Positions 1-22,485 of a stretch of DNA of 64,000 nt are shown here, piece after piece; position 1 is the stretch's first letter; every line of letters starts with the position of its first letter. A program made the position numbers and the translations under genes. The DNA comes from Polyodon spathula (lineage: Eukaryota; Chordata; Actinopteri; Acipenseriformes; Polyodontidae). The notes under the pieces are model-generated. The model ran no database searches, was not told the DNA's origin, and worked only from the letters and a program-made list of their open reading frames with translations. The stretch lies in assembly GCF_017654505.1 (NCBI RefSeq), contig NC_054536.1:7593794-7657793 (forward strand), in the 5' to 3' direction.

Positions 1-996
1 TGCATTTGCACCGAGCTGGGTTTTTTTTTGCCACCTAATTATAGTTCTGTATTTTCAACAGGGGCAGGTTCATTTTACCTACTCACAAAGCCTTTTGCGA
101 CTTTGCTTATGGCGGATTCAATTTAAACAGCAATTGATTTTGCGGTTCCTTAACACTAGAACCGCTGCGGTTATTAATACCTAAAACGAAAGTTTCGCAA
201 TGCAAAATGCAAGCAGATAAAACTGCTGCTGCATTGCCATGATACTCAAACATAACTTTAAAAAAAGGATCAGAAATTCAACTGATAACATTAGTGTTTG
301 GTTCTATTGTGTTCCACACCCCTAATTGAAAATATTATAGACTCCTTGCCTTACAGAAAAAATGCATATGTGAGATCAGTCAGTGTCTTTGACATAGAAG
401 ACTGACAGGTGCCTGATCTGTCCCCAGCTGTATGGATGGCACCCGTTGCACGAAAATGAAGGGCTGCTGTAACCTTTTCAGATAAAGGTATAGCGTGACT
501 GCGGGCTCTTTGTGATTCTAAATCAAACATATACAGATCACACAGCAGTTCATCTGTATGTAAGCATAACTTGTACACTTGTATAGTTGTCTCGTGCTGC
601 AGTTTGATATTCAAGCTATGTATTTTCATGAAGCGCACACCCTGAAATGGCATTGCGCAACTGACTTACAGGACTTGAAAATACAGTTTGCCACCTATGT
701 GGTGTCGCAAAAGTGTTTTGCGACCTGTTTTTCACTTTGCCTCTTTTGAAAATCAGGCCGTATTAGAACTAGAACACGGTCACATCTGTTCTGTAGATGT
801 TAATGAATAACTACAGATCACACTCCTCAGCTTTTTCGTTGGTGAGACGTTTAGGTTTCCATATGCAATGTTCTGCATGACTTACTGATTAGCTGGCGCT
901 TTTCAAAGACTGCTGGTGTTCTGGGCAAGACAGAGAACAAGACGAGCACAGCTATTGTACTGCCTTATTTAAGAACAATTTAAACTGAATTAAAAC
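1..996. other. 5' flank of gene copy A, no gene seen
   Basis: No coding region is convincing here. The stretch around 645-760 (tgcgac-rich, ending in a 'gaaaatcaggcc' motif) resembles the terminal part of a Harbinger-like element. Positions 150-165 carry a TTAA followed by CACTAGAACCGC that recurs at 46031. The 200 bases before the start codon of copy A hold a weak TATA-like 'cttatttaag' near 963 and must contain its promoter. They show no similarity by eye to the sequence upstream of copy B. Confidence 0.4.
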
Positions 997-10450
<9,454 letters not shown>

Positions 10451-11297
10451 ATCTGATGATGCTTTCAGAAATTCAAGGCAATGCTCTGCACTTATCCCTT
10501 ATATAAGTTTATCACAGTAAATTTGAACAATAATTTCAGTTTCCCCATGCTTTTACCATGGTTGTAGTATACATTTGCCATGGCTTGTCATGTTTTTTAA
10601 TAGGACTTACCATACCTCTCTGAACATTACAATGCTTACCTATAATCGATTTCTCTATGCTTTATTACACATGAGTATGCTTTTACCAGGGTAAACGTTT
10701 ATAAGTGTTTATACACACCACATCATATTTCATTATTGTACAGACTGAAGGATATTATTCTCTAGAGTAAATTTATTGCAGCAAGTGTAAGGAATGTTGA
10801 CATGAATGAAGTAGGGCAGTTCATTTAAACTTGCTGAAATTCAGACCTCACCTTCATGGCCCATCCAACCTGTAGCTTTACAATTGCAAATTAAGAATTG
10901 GAATAAAGAATTATCACCTTAAGTAAATAATTATTTATCATTAAACTAGGAGAAAGCTCTATTATGTGTACACTAGTTTTACAGGTTTTTACTTGTACCG
11001 CCCTTGTACATCCATTGCATTTTAGAATAACAAATAACCTCTGAAAATATCTGTCTTGCTATTGTCAACATTTATTTCATGTTTACATGTTAAAATCTGT
11101 ACTGGGTTTTTAAAGAGCATTTGTTTTAATAGCTTAGCAAAATCAAACACATTATGTTTGCTTGTAATTTCAATTTTGCAAAGCATGAAATTGTAAAAAA
11201 TAAATATGTAGACTTTGGTGTGAATGTATTTTAAAAAACCTCATTGATAGTAGAAATATCACGTGCTTTGAAGCAAAAGCTGAGCTGTGGTATTTAC
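10451..11297 (+). other. Copy A 3' UTR and 3' flank
   Basis: This region is collinear with the minus strand of 38937-39634 behind copy B, with small indels. Polyadenylation signals AATAAA lie at 10902-10907 and 11199-11204. The second is not conserved in copy B (AGTAAA-like there). Homology to copy B stops at about 11296, where the next MITE begins. Confidence 0.6.
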
Positions 11298-11560
11298 AGC
11301 TATGGCCAAAAGTTTAGCATCACCCTATAGAATTAACAAATTTTGCTTTATAAAGTCGAATGAAACCTGATGAATAACGTCACATTACCAAACTGAATTA
11401 CATGTCGCTTTGCAGTTTTCCGTATACTTAAATAAAATTCAAAAAAATCTAACATGAAATACTTTAACACTATTATGGTATCCTGTAGACTTTTACAGTC
11501 TAATTTTGTAGTTTCTTTGATTACATGATAAATAAAATATCTAAATTATATATATATTAA
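11298..11560 (-). mobile_element. MITE, copy 2
   Basis: This is the reverse-strand member of the family seen at 7855-8118 and 43795-44055, with its terminal motif 'ctatggccaaaagttt' at about 11302. It sits exactly at the point where similarity between the two gene arms ends. Confidence 0.65.
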
Positions 11561-12380
11561 TTATGTCTCAATCCTAAAATGTTTGCTGTATTTTAAATAT
11601 GTATTTCTGAAGCACTTTAATTTTCGCAATAATAATTACTTTTTAAAACAATACATTTTAGTATTTTTTATTCACATGAAGTGTATTTATCTTGTTTCTT
11701 TTATCCATGTGTTCATTGCATACATTCCTCATGTAACATGTCATTGTGTGACAAAAAATGGAGCCACTGCATTTAAGCTCCTATAGATGTGCTGCAATTC
11801 TGTCAAAGTTTCTAAAAACCTCTAAAGTCTAGTCTAAAAGTTGCTGTTGCTTTCTGGTACCCAAACCCTTTTTTTTGTTTGTTTGTACATCATTTTAATC
11901 TAATTGCTGTTCTCATAGTCATGGGAAGCAAACTATTCTTTGTTCAGAGTATATTTACAGTGTAAATCCTACTAATGGTTATATAAGCAGAGACAAATAG
12001 TAAATATCTACCAACGCAAATCAAACAACTCAACTTAACTCAACATGGGTTACTGCAAGTACATTACAAAGTTCATAAACACATTTAGGGCTTCATTCAG
12101 TCAGGATATACAAAAATATCAATAATAAAATCTACATTTGCTCTGACCAGCGATTGCAGACAGCCTAAATAAAGTCACAAAAAAAGGTTCATATGTAATT
12201 TGAAGCTATTGCATGGGACAGGATCAGTGGCTGAGTGTAAGGCTTCTAGCTGAGGTGAGGCTTCGCTTCCTTCAAAGGGAAACATAAAAGAGAGGAGAGC
12301 AAGGAGAATGGAAGACAAGAAGAGGTCCAGGGGTCATGCAACATGGTCATACAACATGAGCAAAGTCCTGCATGAACAGC
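11561..12380. other. Spacer, nothing recognised
   Basis: AT-rich sequence with only short unsupported ORFs. Around 12225-12300 is a run of GA-rich sequence leading into the gypsy fragment. Confidence 0.5.
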
Positions 12381-12905
12381 CTATAATAGGATGCCAGGCT
12401 GAGAAAATTGCAGACCTGAGACACAGAGCAGGGATGATGTGGCCATGTGCAGCTTCAGCTGGGCATGCTGATTGTGCAGGAAGACGGACCTCAGGTGGAC
12501 GATGGCTTGTTGGACAGTGGGGGTGTGCACCATGAGGTCGTCAAGATAGACCACACAAACTACCCGTAGAATGTCCACCAGCACCCGCTCCATTAGGCGT
12601 TTGAAGGTGGCCGGAGCATTACAGAGTCCGAATGGAATGATCGTGAACTGCCAGAGAAAGCGGTCTTTGGACGTAAGTCGGGGGACAGCTCCACCTGCCA
12701 GTAGCTGCTTCTCAAGTCAAGGGAGCTAAATCTTGACAAGCTGGAGATGCATTTTAGTGCCTCATTGATCCGGGGAAGCAGTGGGAGTCTTTGCAAGTAG
12801 CTGCATTGAGGCATCGGTAGTCCACATAGAACTAGTGAGTTCCATCCTTCTTCTTCATCAGCAGTGCGGGCACTGCCCAGGGGTCGTTGATCGGATCAAT
12901 GACTC
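12381..12905 (-). pseudogene. Ty3/gypsy reverse transcriptase fragment
   Basis: The minus strand holds the front of a gypsy RT. A KKKDG...VDYRCLN block lies near 12790-12865. FSSLDLRSSYWQVEL follows in the 12593-12814 frame, and VYLDDLMVHT, the YxDD-type catalytic box, in the 12381-12593 frame. There is a frameshift between the last two and a stop in the first block. No protease, RNase H or integrase remains, so this is a short dead fragment. Confidence 0.85.
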
Positions 12906-12944
12906 TGGCAGCAGCCAAAAGTTACTGCGCCTTACATCCCAACA

Positions 12945-13410
12945 AATGTAGACACATACTTGCTCTCTAATGTGGGAGAAACAATTCCTCCAAAAAGCAA
13001 TTCATGAAAACACAAGTTATTTTTATTTTTACATCCAATGTTAAGGACAAGGTGCAAGTCAGTTAAAGTGCAAAGTGCAAATAAGGGCTGACGTACCAGT
13101 CTCTACCATCCACTGAGGAAGTCACAGTAATTCATGGAAGTAATAACTGTACACACCGAAGATAGCAGTGAAGTGTTATCTAGTTCTGCAAACACCTTTG
13201 ATGATGATAGTGTACCAGTGAAGTTAACATCTGCGTAAGTAGTTTATATTATGGCCCATGTTTCTTTCTTTATTTGCACGTCGCACTTTAACTACCCTTG
13301 CACCTTTGTAATGTTTTTATTATAATAACTTTTTATTATAATCATAAGAGTGTTTACCTTTCGTGCCGTGGTCAAGGAACTCAGGCAGACTACATCTAAA
13401 GCTAGGTGTG
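12945..13410 (+). repeat. Dispersed repeat family, member 1
   Basis: Two blocks, 13007-13215 and 13276-13405, match 61218-61412 and 61609-61742 almost base for base, with a longer middle in the second member. The sequence is non-coding, and the shared short ORF start 'MFTFRAVVKEL' is probably chance. It adjoins a gypsy RT fragment, so it may be an LTR or internal piece of that family. No paired copy lies nearby. Confidence 0.7.
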
Positions 13411-14640
13411 ACATCTGCTTTCAGAGAAGCTGCAGGAATTGCTTTTACACCCCATCAAATCATACAATTACTGAAAATTACAGTGCTGCAAAAAAAGAAG
13501 GGGAGATTAAATGCAGAGGTACTTTTTGTAAGGGAAATTTATAATTTCCACTAATCAGGCTATTTCATTGAAATAAAAAGAAGGACTAGAATTGGACATA
13601 CACCCTCATAGAAGCATGGCAAACAACAAAAAGGTAAAAAAAAAAAAAAAAAAAAACAGTATTGTCTGACTTTCAGAATGTATTAATGTAAGCATCACAC
13701 CCAGATATACAGTGCTCTTCCAGATAACGTGCCTCGTTATAGTGCAGAATCAGTTATAACACCTGACTTTCAGAATGTATTAATGTAAACATTACACCCA
13801 AATATACTCATTGAAATGTATACAGTACCATTCCCTTTACTATTGTTTTGAATATTAGCTATATTTCTTTATCACATTTATTTTTGTTTAGTTTCATAAA
13901 AAGTCAGCTGCAAAGTATGTTACTGGCGGTCACTCAAGAACAAAGCATTTGTAAAAATGATTACAGAAAACACTGTAGTTACTTATTCTGATTACAAATA
14001 AGACTGTATATTGTACTGTAAGTGCACATCCTGAAGTTATGTTCAATACAAAATAAGGGCCAGTGATAATGTAGCTTGTGCAAGTTAGAGGAAAGAACAT
14101 GGATTGGTTGGCACGCCTTTATTGTGTTTTTTACAGTTTTGAAACAACTGAAACTCTCTTGTACTTTCATAAATTAGCACTACCAGTGCTCACTCATTGT
14201 GCCATTGGAAATCCCAAACAGCTTCACAGGAAACAGAGAGCAATGGGGTCAGTGCTTTAGAGGACAGGTTGATTTATATATACACTTGTATCTTTCAAAT
14301 GTAATTCAACAGAAAGGTATGTCATTTCATGTAAACCAACAAAAGAGATACAGATTATAAACAAAAAAAAAAACATGTTGTGCAAAATGTGATAATATCC
14401 TTGGTAGAAATGGTACCACTGAAGAACATTTTAATCATTACCTATGAAAGCATCCCAGTTCCACCCTCGAATTAGTAGCTTTGCTTAAAATATGAACTGC
14501 TTTAATGAAAAAAGACAGCAAAAGCAAGACTCCTTTCAAGTTAATCATGATCTGTATAAGAGTACCGTACTGGCTGGTACTGAAGGGTATCTTTCTGAGC
14601 AACTCAGTCCTTCCTTATTACAGCAATTAGTCAATTGTAT
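13411..14640. other. Spacer, nothing recognised
   Basis: Non-coding sequence with an A-rich tract near 13638-13659. The phrase 'gactttcagaatgtattaatgtaa' recurs at about 13670 and 13764 as a short local tandem duplication. No gene is supported. Confidence 0.45.
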
Positions 14641-15770
14641 TTTATTATATCATCTTTTTTCTTAGCAGACACCTTACCCAGGGCAATTTACAATTGTTAC
14701 AATATATCACAGTACAAAGTATCACATTATAAAGTATCACATTGCAAGTTATCGCTTTCTAAAATATCACATTATAGAATATCATAATACAGATAACAGC
14801 AGTTATGAAAGTACAATAAGATCAAATTTAAGTAAGAGCAAAATATAGAATGCACTAAGGTATAAGTAAGAACAGGTTTGACTTAGAGCAGTTATAACTA
14901 GTAAATATTTGCTTATATGAGTGAAGTCCAGTATACAGTTATAGGTAAGAGCAGTAGTTGAATACAGCAAGGTATGGAGCAGTGCAGGTACAAGCTGATG
15001 CAAGAACTAGTACAGTTGGGTGCCATATAGTCCAGTATAGTCAAGAGTTGAGATTTACAGATGCTGTCTGAACAGGTGTGTCTTGAGGAGGCACCGGAAG
15101 GTGATTACAGGCTGAGCAGTCCTGGGAGGGGGGTACAGCAAGTCTGCCGGAGGTGGAGGAGCGGAGGGGGTGAGAGGGGGTATAGTGAGAAATGATGGTC
15201 TGGAGATAAGAGGGAGGAAAAAGGTCAAGACAGCGATAGGCGAGTACAAGAGTTTTGAATTGGCTGCGAGCAGCAATAGAGAGCCAGTGTAGAAAGTGCA
15301 GCAGTGGTGTAGCATGGGAGAAACAAGGAAGGGTATAGACAAGGCGAGCAGCAGAGTTTTGGATGAACTGGAGCAGATGGATGACAGAGGCCAGCCAGTA
15401 GGGAGTGGCAGTAGTCCAGGCGGGACAGTACCAGGGCCTGAACTAGGAGCTGCATGGAATGATCAGTGAAGTCGAGTAGGAGAGGGAAGGGTCAAGGGTG
15501 ACACCAAGGTTCTTGGTGGATGAGGCGGGAGAGAGGGGGGGGTCTGATTTGGAGAGGTTAAGTTTGAGATGATGAGTGCATCCAGGAGGAGATGGCCGAG
15601 AGACAGGTAGAGATATGGGAGGAAATGTCGGAGACAAAGGTGGGAAAGAAGAGGAAGATCTGAACATCATCAGCATAGAAGTGATACAAGAAGCCATGGG
15701 AGGAGATGAGGGGACCCAGGGAGCGGGTGTAGAGAGAAAACAGGAGGGATACCGGGAATAGAAATGAAGA
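14640..15770 (-). mobile_element. L2-type LINE, 3' fragment
   Basis: The minus strand encodes the end of an L2/Rex-like reverse transcriptase. 'KNLGVTLDPSLSYST' lies in 15443-15697, 'LVQALVLSRLDYCHSLLAGL' in 15225-15455, and 'FRCLLKTHLFRQHL' in 15055-15342. Frameshifts separate the three. The 3' UTR runs leftward through 'cttagcagacacctta...cagggcaattta' at about 14665 and a degenerate 'tatcacatta' array (14700-14790). It is 5'-truncated and dead. Confidence 0.8.
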
Positions 15771-15954
15771 CCATATAAAGCTGTCAGAAATTGCTAGTTA
15801 ACAATATCATTGTCTGCATCACTAATAATAGTAATATTTGACCTTTTGTGTGATTAGACCTTTTGGGTTTTACACAATCTGATTTATTTAGAACTGGTGT
15901 TGATTTGTTTTATACATTGGCTATGGTTTTTAAAACCTTTGGTCCTAGTGTATT

Positions 15955-16574
15955 ATTCATTGCATATGGGCCTGATCTTCGAAAGGTTTGCGCACCGCGC
16001 AGAAGGGTATGTGTGTCACAAATGGCCGTTGTGCCAAAATTGTGCCAAGTTGCCATATCTGAAACTTCCTTTTGCACGTCACAATCCATTCTGCGCTGTG
16101 CAGAAATAAAATGTATGCATAGCTCAATATGGGGGGAGTAGCCGACAATATGCATGGTCCTGGTATATTCGAAGGTATGTGCCAAGCACAAAACCAGTTT
16201 TGCGAGGCACAAAATAATGCTTTTAAAAAGGAAGACTTAACTCCACTCACACAAACACTGAATTGCAGGATCTTTTTTTTTTTAAAATGCATGTTTAAAT
16301 AATAAAAGTTGCAGGAAGCTGCTATCTCATCCGTTCTTTCAGACCGAAACATTAGGCTACTATTTACTTTCCGATCAAAAAGTAGTATCTCCACTCTAAA
16401 TGCAACTATGTAGTTCATTGCTATTTGCATTACAACAGCATGGCAGTAGCCTTGTACTCACGCATCCAGAAACATCGAAAACAGCTGGCGTTGGTTGGCA
16501 TTCTTGTCCTCCGATCGGCCAGGCAACTCCACAAGCTGGATTTCGATGACATAGGGATCCGGACAGGTTGCTGA
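15955..16574 (+). mobile_element. Harbinger-like element remnant (tentative)
   Basis: Starting near 15967 with 'gggcctgatcttcgaaagg', this stretch resembles Harbinger termini and leader DNA in fish. It holds a short ORF from the ATG at 16440 (44 aa, ALYSRIQKHRKQLALVG, then LDFDDIGI) that ends in a TGA. I cannot confirm that this is the transposase head. Several overlapping ORFs on both strands of 15860-16430 look like chance. Confidence 0.3.
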
Positions 16575-17194
16575 TCCTCTTGAAAAGCTTCTATGTTTTA
16601 TTTTCCAGTAAACACACAGTTTAAAGAGTTGGAGGGTCTCAATACAATGACAAACAGCTAACTTTTCTCCAAATAGTAGCCTAGTTGTTTAGTTTTCTTT
16701 ATCATTAAACAGTCAACAGGAACCTATATAACAACTTGGTGAACTGCTAAGTCAAAGGCTTTGTTAATACTATTTAATGTAGCTTTCTCTAAATCTCATT
16801 CCCATCCTCTCTCTTCCTTGTGTTCTCCTCTCCCTGTCCTCACACTCTCAGACAGAACTGATTCAGCACGTCCCGCTCTGAAAGGGTGGTCCGACAACAC
16901 ACACTGTTCACCCCAGTATCACATGCACACTTCGTGGTGAACATTCTAAGAACTTCAACTGTTTAATTACTTGCAGAGGCCTTTAACGTTATTCCAGTGC
17001 TTGCAACAATTTGAGCTTATGGTAAATCAGGCTTAAATAGCCGAGCTATACCCTCTCATCAGCAGGTACATTCTTGGTGCAGAATGAGGCGTAGGCCTAC
17101 AGTAGTACAGTACAGTATAGTACGGTATGTAACATAGACCGAGCTGACAGATACAAAACACCTATCTGTATAATTGAATCAATAAAAATAGACT

Positions 17195-18292
17195 CCAGTG
17201 TGGCTTTGGCTGTATGTTTGGAGTCATTGTCCTGCTGGAAGATGAATCTTCTCACAAGTCTCAGGTCTGTTGCAGACTTCAGCAGGTTTTCCTTCAGGAT
17301 TTCTTTGTAATTTGCTGCATGCATTTTGCCTTCTATCTTCACAAGTTTTCCAGGCCCTGAAGCAGAGAAGCATCCCAATGCTTGCTTCCATCACCATGCT
17401 TCATGGTAGGGATGGTGTTCTCAGGATGATGTGCGGTGTTAGGCTTGCACCAAACATAACGCTTTGCGTTGAGGCCAAAAAGCTCTATTTCAGTCTTATC
17501 AGACCATAGAATCTCCTTCCACTTGGTCTCAGAGTCTCCCACATGCCTTCTGGCAAACTCCAGCTGAAATTTTTTTTTCAACAATGGCTTTCTTTTTGCC
17601 ACTCTCCCATAAAGGCCAGTTTTGTGAAGTACCCAGGCTATTGTTGCCATTTGCAGTGTCTCCCAGCTCAGCCGTGGAAGACTGTAACTCCTTTAGAGTT
17701 GCCGAAAGCCTCTTGGTGGCCTCCCTGACTAGTGCCGTTCTCACCCGGATATTCAGTTTTTGAGGACGGCCTGTTCTAGACAGATTCACAGTTGTGCCAT
17801 ATTCTCTCCATTTCTTAATAATGGACTTTACTGTGCTCTGGGGGATATTCAATGCCTTGGAAATGTTCTTATATCCTACCCCTGATTGGTGCTTTTGAAG
17901 AGCCTTATTCCAGATTTGCTTTGAATGTTCATTCGTCGGTTCTTCGTAGTTTATGTTAGGAAATGTACTAACCAACTGTGGGACCTCCCAAAGACAGGTG
18001 TATTTAACCTGAAATCATGTGAAATATCTTAATTGCCTTCTAAAGACAATTGGTTGCATCAGAGCTTATTTAGGTGTGTCATGGCAAAGAGGATGAATAC
18101 TTATGCAATCAATTATTTTCTGTTTTATATTTGTAATTAATTTGTAGATTTTATTTTTCACTTTGCGATTATGGACTTTTTTGTGTTGATCAGTGGCAAA
18201 AACTCCCAATTAAATCCATTTTGATTCCATGTTGTAACACAATAAAATGTGGAAAAGTCCAAGGGGGGTGAGCACTTTTGAGAGCCACTGTA
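17195..18292 (-). mobile_element. Tc1-like transposon remnant
   Basis: The minus strand carries a Tc1 transposase in shifted frames. Positions 17529-17975 hold the two helix-turn-helix motifs with GRPQKLN. Positions 17339-17650 hold '[12 protein letters not shown]'. Positions 17097-17378 hold FQQDNDSKHTAKAT. The right end near 18282 keeps 'gagagccactgtatg', a Tc1-type terminus. The left end is lost after the second catalytic block. It is a different lineage from the copies at 5.7 kb and 56.3 kb. Confidence 0.85.
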
Positions 18293-18699
18293 TGTTTTTA
18301 TTTTTATTTTTTGGTAGAAATATAATTTGTATGAATATAGATTTAAACACATTACAATGCAATACTATTTTGTTTTATTATGATCATTGTTTTTAATTTA
18401 TAAAATGTTAAAAAAAATATTAAATTCATTCAGGGAAGAACAAGATAGTTCCCTTTCAAGTAGGGAATATTAACCATTACAAAATGGATGGTCCCCTTTA
18501 AGGCACACAAACACATCTCAAGTGCGATAGTGAGTGCTACTAGTGCGAGTGGTGAATTAACACAATAATCGGTAACGACAGTAGTGCAGTGTAGTACAGC
18601 GTTGATACTGGCTTAACTCGACAGCTCCCAGATATTTAGTTGTCTAGAATAACAAGTAACAACAGTTAAACAGACAGATAAGACAACACTAAACATTCA

Positions 18700-19330
18700 C
18701 GGTACTTTTTGTGGCAATGGTGCCCCGCCCCTGTGTGTATTTCAGTGTTGTATTTTGTGGGTTGTGTGTTAATGTTGGTGTTTAGTCATTGGTACACGGG
18801 ATATAAATGGGTCTGTGGAACACGAGTTGTCTAAAATGTATGTTTGTATTTAGGCACGAGGATTGCAGAGCACTGCACGTACAGGTAAAATTGAATATGT
18901 GAGCACGGGGAATTGCACTTTATTAATTCACTTGCAGTTGTACTGAGACTCCAATTGAATGATTGATTAGCAATCGAATCTCGGTACAGCTGCATAAAAG
19001 CAGCATGTTTTCACTCACTCGGGGTTATGTGTTCGGTGAGTGGAGAACGGGATTGGAGATGGAGGCAATGATCATAGTAATAGTTAAAATATCAGCTAAC
19101 CGTGTTTGTCTATGTAGTCTGTTTTGTTTGTCTCTTTATTTTGGCGAAAGTGCCATGTCCTGTGTTTTGTTTGTCTTTACAACCTTTTATTGTCTGTTCA
19201 TTATTAAATGCTGAGTGACACCAATCGCTCAGCTTCACCAAACTCCACCTCTCTGTTGTTTATTTGTTGGTTCCTGGTTCTGGTCTTTCTGTAACTATAA
19301 CAAAGGAACAGATTGTTTCACCACATCCCC
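18700..19330 (+). mobile_element. Gypsy-type LTR, solo or partial
   Basis: This non-coding block has LTR layout. A TATA-like 'gcataaaagcagcatg' lies near 18993 after an 'aatgattgattagcaatcg' box. A T-rich region and an AATAAA-like 'attaaatgctgagtg' near 19205 follow. The box and TATA region also occur in the LTR at 37860-38283. There is no coding interior. Confidence 0.5.
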
Positions 19331-19334
19331 CGAT

Positions 19335-19577
19335 ATAACTTCAGTTCCACCACCTTCAGTAGTAAGTGTAATCACATATCCTCCAATCCATGACCGACAC
19401 ATTAAAGCGACGACTTCTGGTATTGTGACTCTGCCCCCTTTCTGGATGGCCGACTTCCGACTGATCCTGGAATGAACTGCCAAACCATCCAGTCTGGTGC
19501 ACACTGTTCCTGTTATACCGTGCCCTCACAGGTCGGGAGGGAGATTGTTGATTAGGATTCATTTGCTCTCTGTCACA
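19335..19577 (-). mobile_element. LTR fragment, 'tgtgacag' family
   Basis: Read on the minus strand it starts TGTGACAG at 19577 and contains 'ctccctcccgacctgtgagg', then 'gaagtcggcc'. Both motifs also occur in the LTRs starting at 53042 (+) and 54734 (-). Only the first 240 bases are present. Confidence 0.6.
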
Positions 19578-19843
19578 CGTATGCAATAGACAAGGCCAGG
19601 AGGTAGGATACCATTGGTTCAATTGTATTTATTTATTTGGTAACACTTTACATAATCTGTATCTAATTACTAATTAAGTTGACCAGTGAGCACCTGTTTC
19701 TGTGTCCTCTGTCCGCAGCCGATTTGCAAGCGCCTTGGAAAAGATTTTGTAGTCTGAGCACAACAATGAGAATGGGCACCAGTTCTTAATGTTGCAGAGG
19801 TCTCCTTTCTTGGGTAGCAGCGTGATTACTGCCCTGCAGCAGC

Positions 19844-20647
19844 TCAAAGGCAGCTCTCCATCTTCTCATTAGAGAGCTGCATGACGGAGGCAGCAAGGTC
19901 CTGGAAGGTCAGCAGGGTGTCCAGCCCACGCCACTCCTCCTCACTCAGACTGGGGAGCCCCAGATGCTGTCGCTCCATCTCTCCCAGGTAACAGTTCTCA
20001 GCCTTAAAGAGACCACTGTAGAAATCCACTGACACACGCCTGAGCTCTGCAGGGCTGGAGAACTCTCTCCCACAGAGCAGCCTCAGACAGCTCATCTGCT
20101 TGCACTTCGCTGTCTTCCTCTCCAGGCTGAAGAAGAATGCTGTAGGAGCATCCATGTCTTTAAGCTCAGTGAAACGGGCTCTGAGCAGGGAGCCCTTCAC
20201 CTTCTCCTCCAGCAGGCTGCCCAGGCGCTGCCGTCTCTCCTGCAGGCCCTGGTATGCCTCCTCACTGCGCAGAACATCCAACTGCCTCCCAAACTCCACA
20301 ATCCCACTCTCTAACTCACTGACCATTGCATCTGCTGACCTGGTGACACTCTGGGTGTATTGCTGACAAAAAATTTGAATTTGTACTTTTCCGATATCCC
20401 ACCACTGCCTCAAACTGGCATACTTATTTTTTTCATTTCTCGAATTCTCCCAAAATAATTTAAAATAATTGGTGAATTGTTTGTCTAACAGTAGTTTAGT
20501 GTTAAAATGCCAGTATGATTTTGAATGTGTTTTAGTGGGTAAAGATATAGTAGCAGATACAAAGTGATGATCGGAAATAGAGTTGGATGAGATACTGCAT
20601 CTAATGAATTTATTTATGTGATGCTTTGGTGTGTAAAACCGGTCCAA
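19844..20647 (-). pseudogene. Tx1 LINE A ORF2: endonuclease end and linker
   Basis: A 267-aa open stretch matches the corresponding part of element B (28335-31070): RFYTPKHHINKF, ISDHHFVSATI, then 'YWHFNTKLLLD', 'RQWWDIGKVQIQIFCQQYTQS' trimmed at the ends, and the RERRQRLGSLLEEKVKG-like segment. SDHH is the conserved endonuclease end motif. Upstream on the same strand (about 20835) GDFNCTMDFN marks the endonuclease GDFN block. Confidence 0.8.
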
Positions 20648-21084
20648 AAGTGCCCATGGCAGCTGATTCTGATTGACTTTAATCCATGTGTATTGTTTGC
20701 TGGTGGGATGAAAATTCCTCCAGATGTCAACCAGGTCTAAATCTGTTTAATACAGTGGCCAGCTCTCTAACAGATTGGGGATTGGGCTCCCTGTGGTTTC
20801 AATCATTGTTAAAATCCATAGTGCAGTTAAAATCTCCTCCAGGTATGAGGACATGACCCATATCACATAGTCCCAGCACCTGACTCAGCTTTTTAAAAAA
20901 TATAACTCGCCCCCCCCATTAAAAAACCATCATATTTTACCTCTACATTTAAGATTTCCTTGAACAATTAATCTATTGATAAAATATCTACCTCAAAACC
21001 TTGAGAAAATAAAACAGCCACCCCAGCACTGACATTTCAGCCATGACTTAAAACAGACACTTAAAGAAACCAAACACTTAAAGA

Positions 21085-21109
21085 CCCCCCCCCCCCCCCC
21101 CCCCCCCCC
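21085..21109. repeat. Poly-C tract
   Basis: Twenty-five consecutive C (G on the minus strand) lie inside Tx1 LINE A, between ORF1 and the endonuclease region. The run is a likely sequencing-length uncertainty. Confidence 0.95.
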
Positions 21110-21613
21110 GACTCAGAAGGCCAGTGAGACTGGCTAGTGCAGTCTGAGTGCGTCTCCTGCAATAAAATCACGTTTGCATGTTTACTATTTAAAAAATCAA
21201 ATAGCTGTGCTCTCTTATCTACTCCATTTATGTTAAAAGAGCCTCAAATAATTCTCTCTATTAGTAAAAATAGATTGCTCAACAATAAAACGAATAATCC
21301 TCTTCGTCCTCTTCATGCAGCGATATCTCCTCCTATTTCGCCGATTCCTCTGCCTCTGCCGCCGCTGGATCCTCCGTCACTGCCGACTCCTCAGACTGAG
21401 AGGAGCCACCCGGGACAGGATCCCCATCAGAGCCGGCTTGAACTCTGGCACCGAAAACTCCCTTCTCACAGCCAGGTAATGCCATTGGGGCCGACAGAGA
21501 TTCACCTCCACTGACCCCACCCAATACCTGAACCTGAAAAACGGATCAGCGGGCTGGGAATCACCTTCCCCACCCTCCTCCGCCTGGCTGCTCTGTTCCA
21601 CCGCAGCACAGGG

Positions 21614-22485
21614 CTAAGACACTCTGCCACAGCCATGAGAAACTATAGGTCCCCCGGCTGCCGCGTCGGCAGCAGCAGAGGACGCCTTACTCTCTTTCAG
21701 CCGTCGTTTCTTCCCCACCACCTTGAACTCACTCTCCTGGTCAGCATCAGCTGATTCTGTAGCAGCCTCTGGTTCGGCTGCAGACTCACTGCTGGCAGGC
21801 CGTTCCTGGGCTCCTGGTTCTGGTCGCTCTGTCTCTTCCACCTGCGCTCTCTGAACCAACTCGGCCCCCGCCCCATTAGCATTACTATTGCCACTCGGAT
21901 TGATGCTTCTGCGTTTAACTGTGGGCATGAATGTTTGAGATGCCCCTGTTCCACACAACGAAAACATTTCATTTCTTTAAAACGCCATGCAATATTTAAA
22001 ACAAGATCAGAGTTGTTTAGAAGCACAAAAACCTGCCATCTGAAAGACTTTGCTGGTTTAATTTCTGGTGCCTTGCAACCCAGTGGGATTTGTTTAAAAG
22101 GTGACATTATTTTGCCATATCAAGAGAGCTCTCTCTCAACTACAGCGTTATCAATAAAAGGGGGAATATTTGAAAGAATAACTTTAGTCAAAGGTGTAGA
22201 TAGGGGCATGACTAAATAAATGAACCATTTATAACAAACCCTTCCACAATTTTACTGACTTTCTTGACTCTGGAAAACAACAATTGCTTTATTCTTTCGT
22301 GAGGCAGATTTAATATTTCCAAACCCGACTGACTTTCCCACCGCCAACACCACATCCTCCACGGAGACATGGGGGTCAGGTATACACCTGAACCCATGTC
22401 TCCGAGTCAGCCCCCCCATACCACCCGAGTGGGGGCCTATCCCCAGGTGTATATGCTGACTAAAAGTTTGCAGATATGAAAACAA
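21614..22485 (-). pseudogene. Tx1 LINE A ORF1 (zinc-knuckle RNA-binding protein)
   Basis: ORF1 lies in shifted frames. Positions 22252-22485 read GFRCIPDPHVSVEDVVLAVG and a 'NKAIVVFQ' segment. Positions 21697-22107 carry MKCFRCVEQGHLKHSCPQ, a C-x2-C-x4-H-x4-C knuckle, and 21614-21967 the acidic Ala/Glu-rich tail. This is the expected ORF1 partner of the ORF2 at 19.8-21.3 kb. At least two frameshifts make it a pseudogene. Confidence 0.75.

Noticed and set aside
15860..16430. Overlapping ORFs on both strands (70-157 aa)
   Set aside because: They are mutually incompatible, show no domain, and sit in Harbinger-like non-coding DNA.
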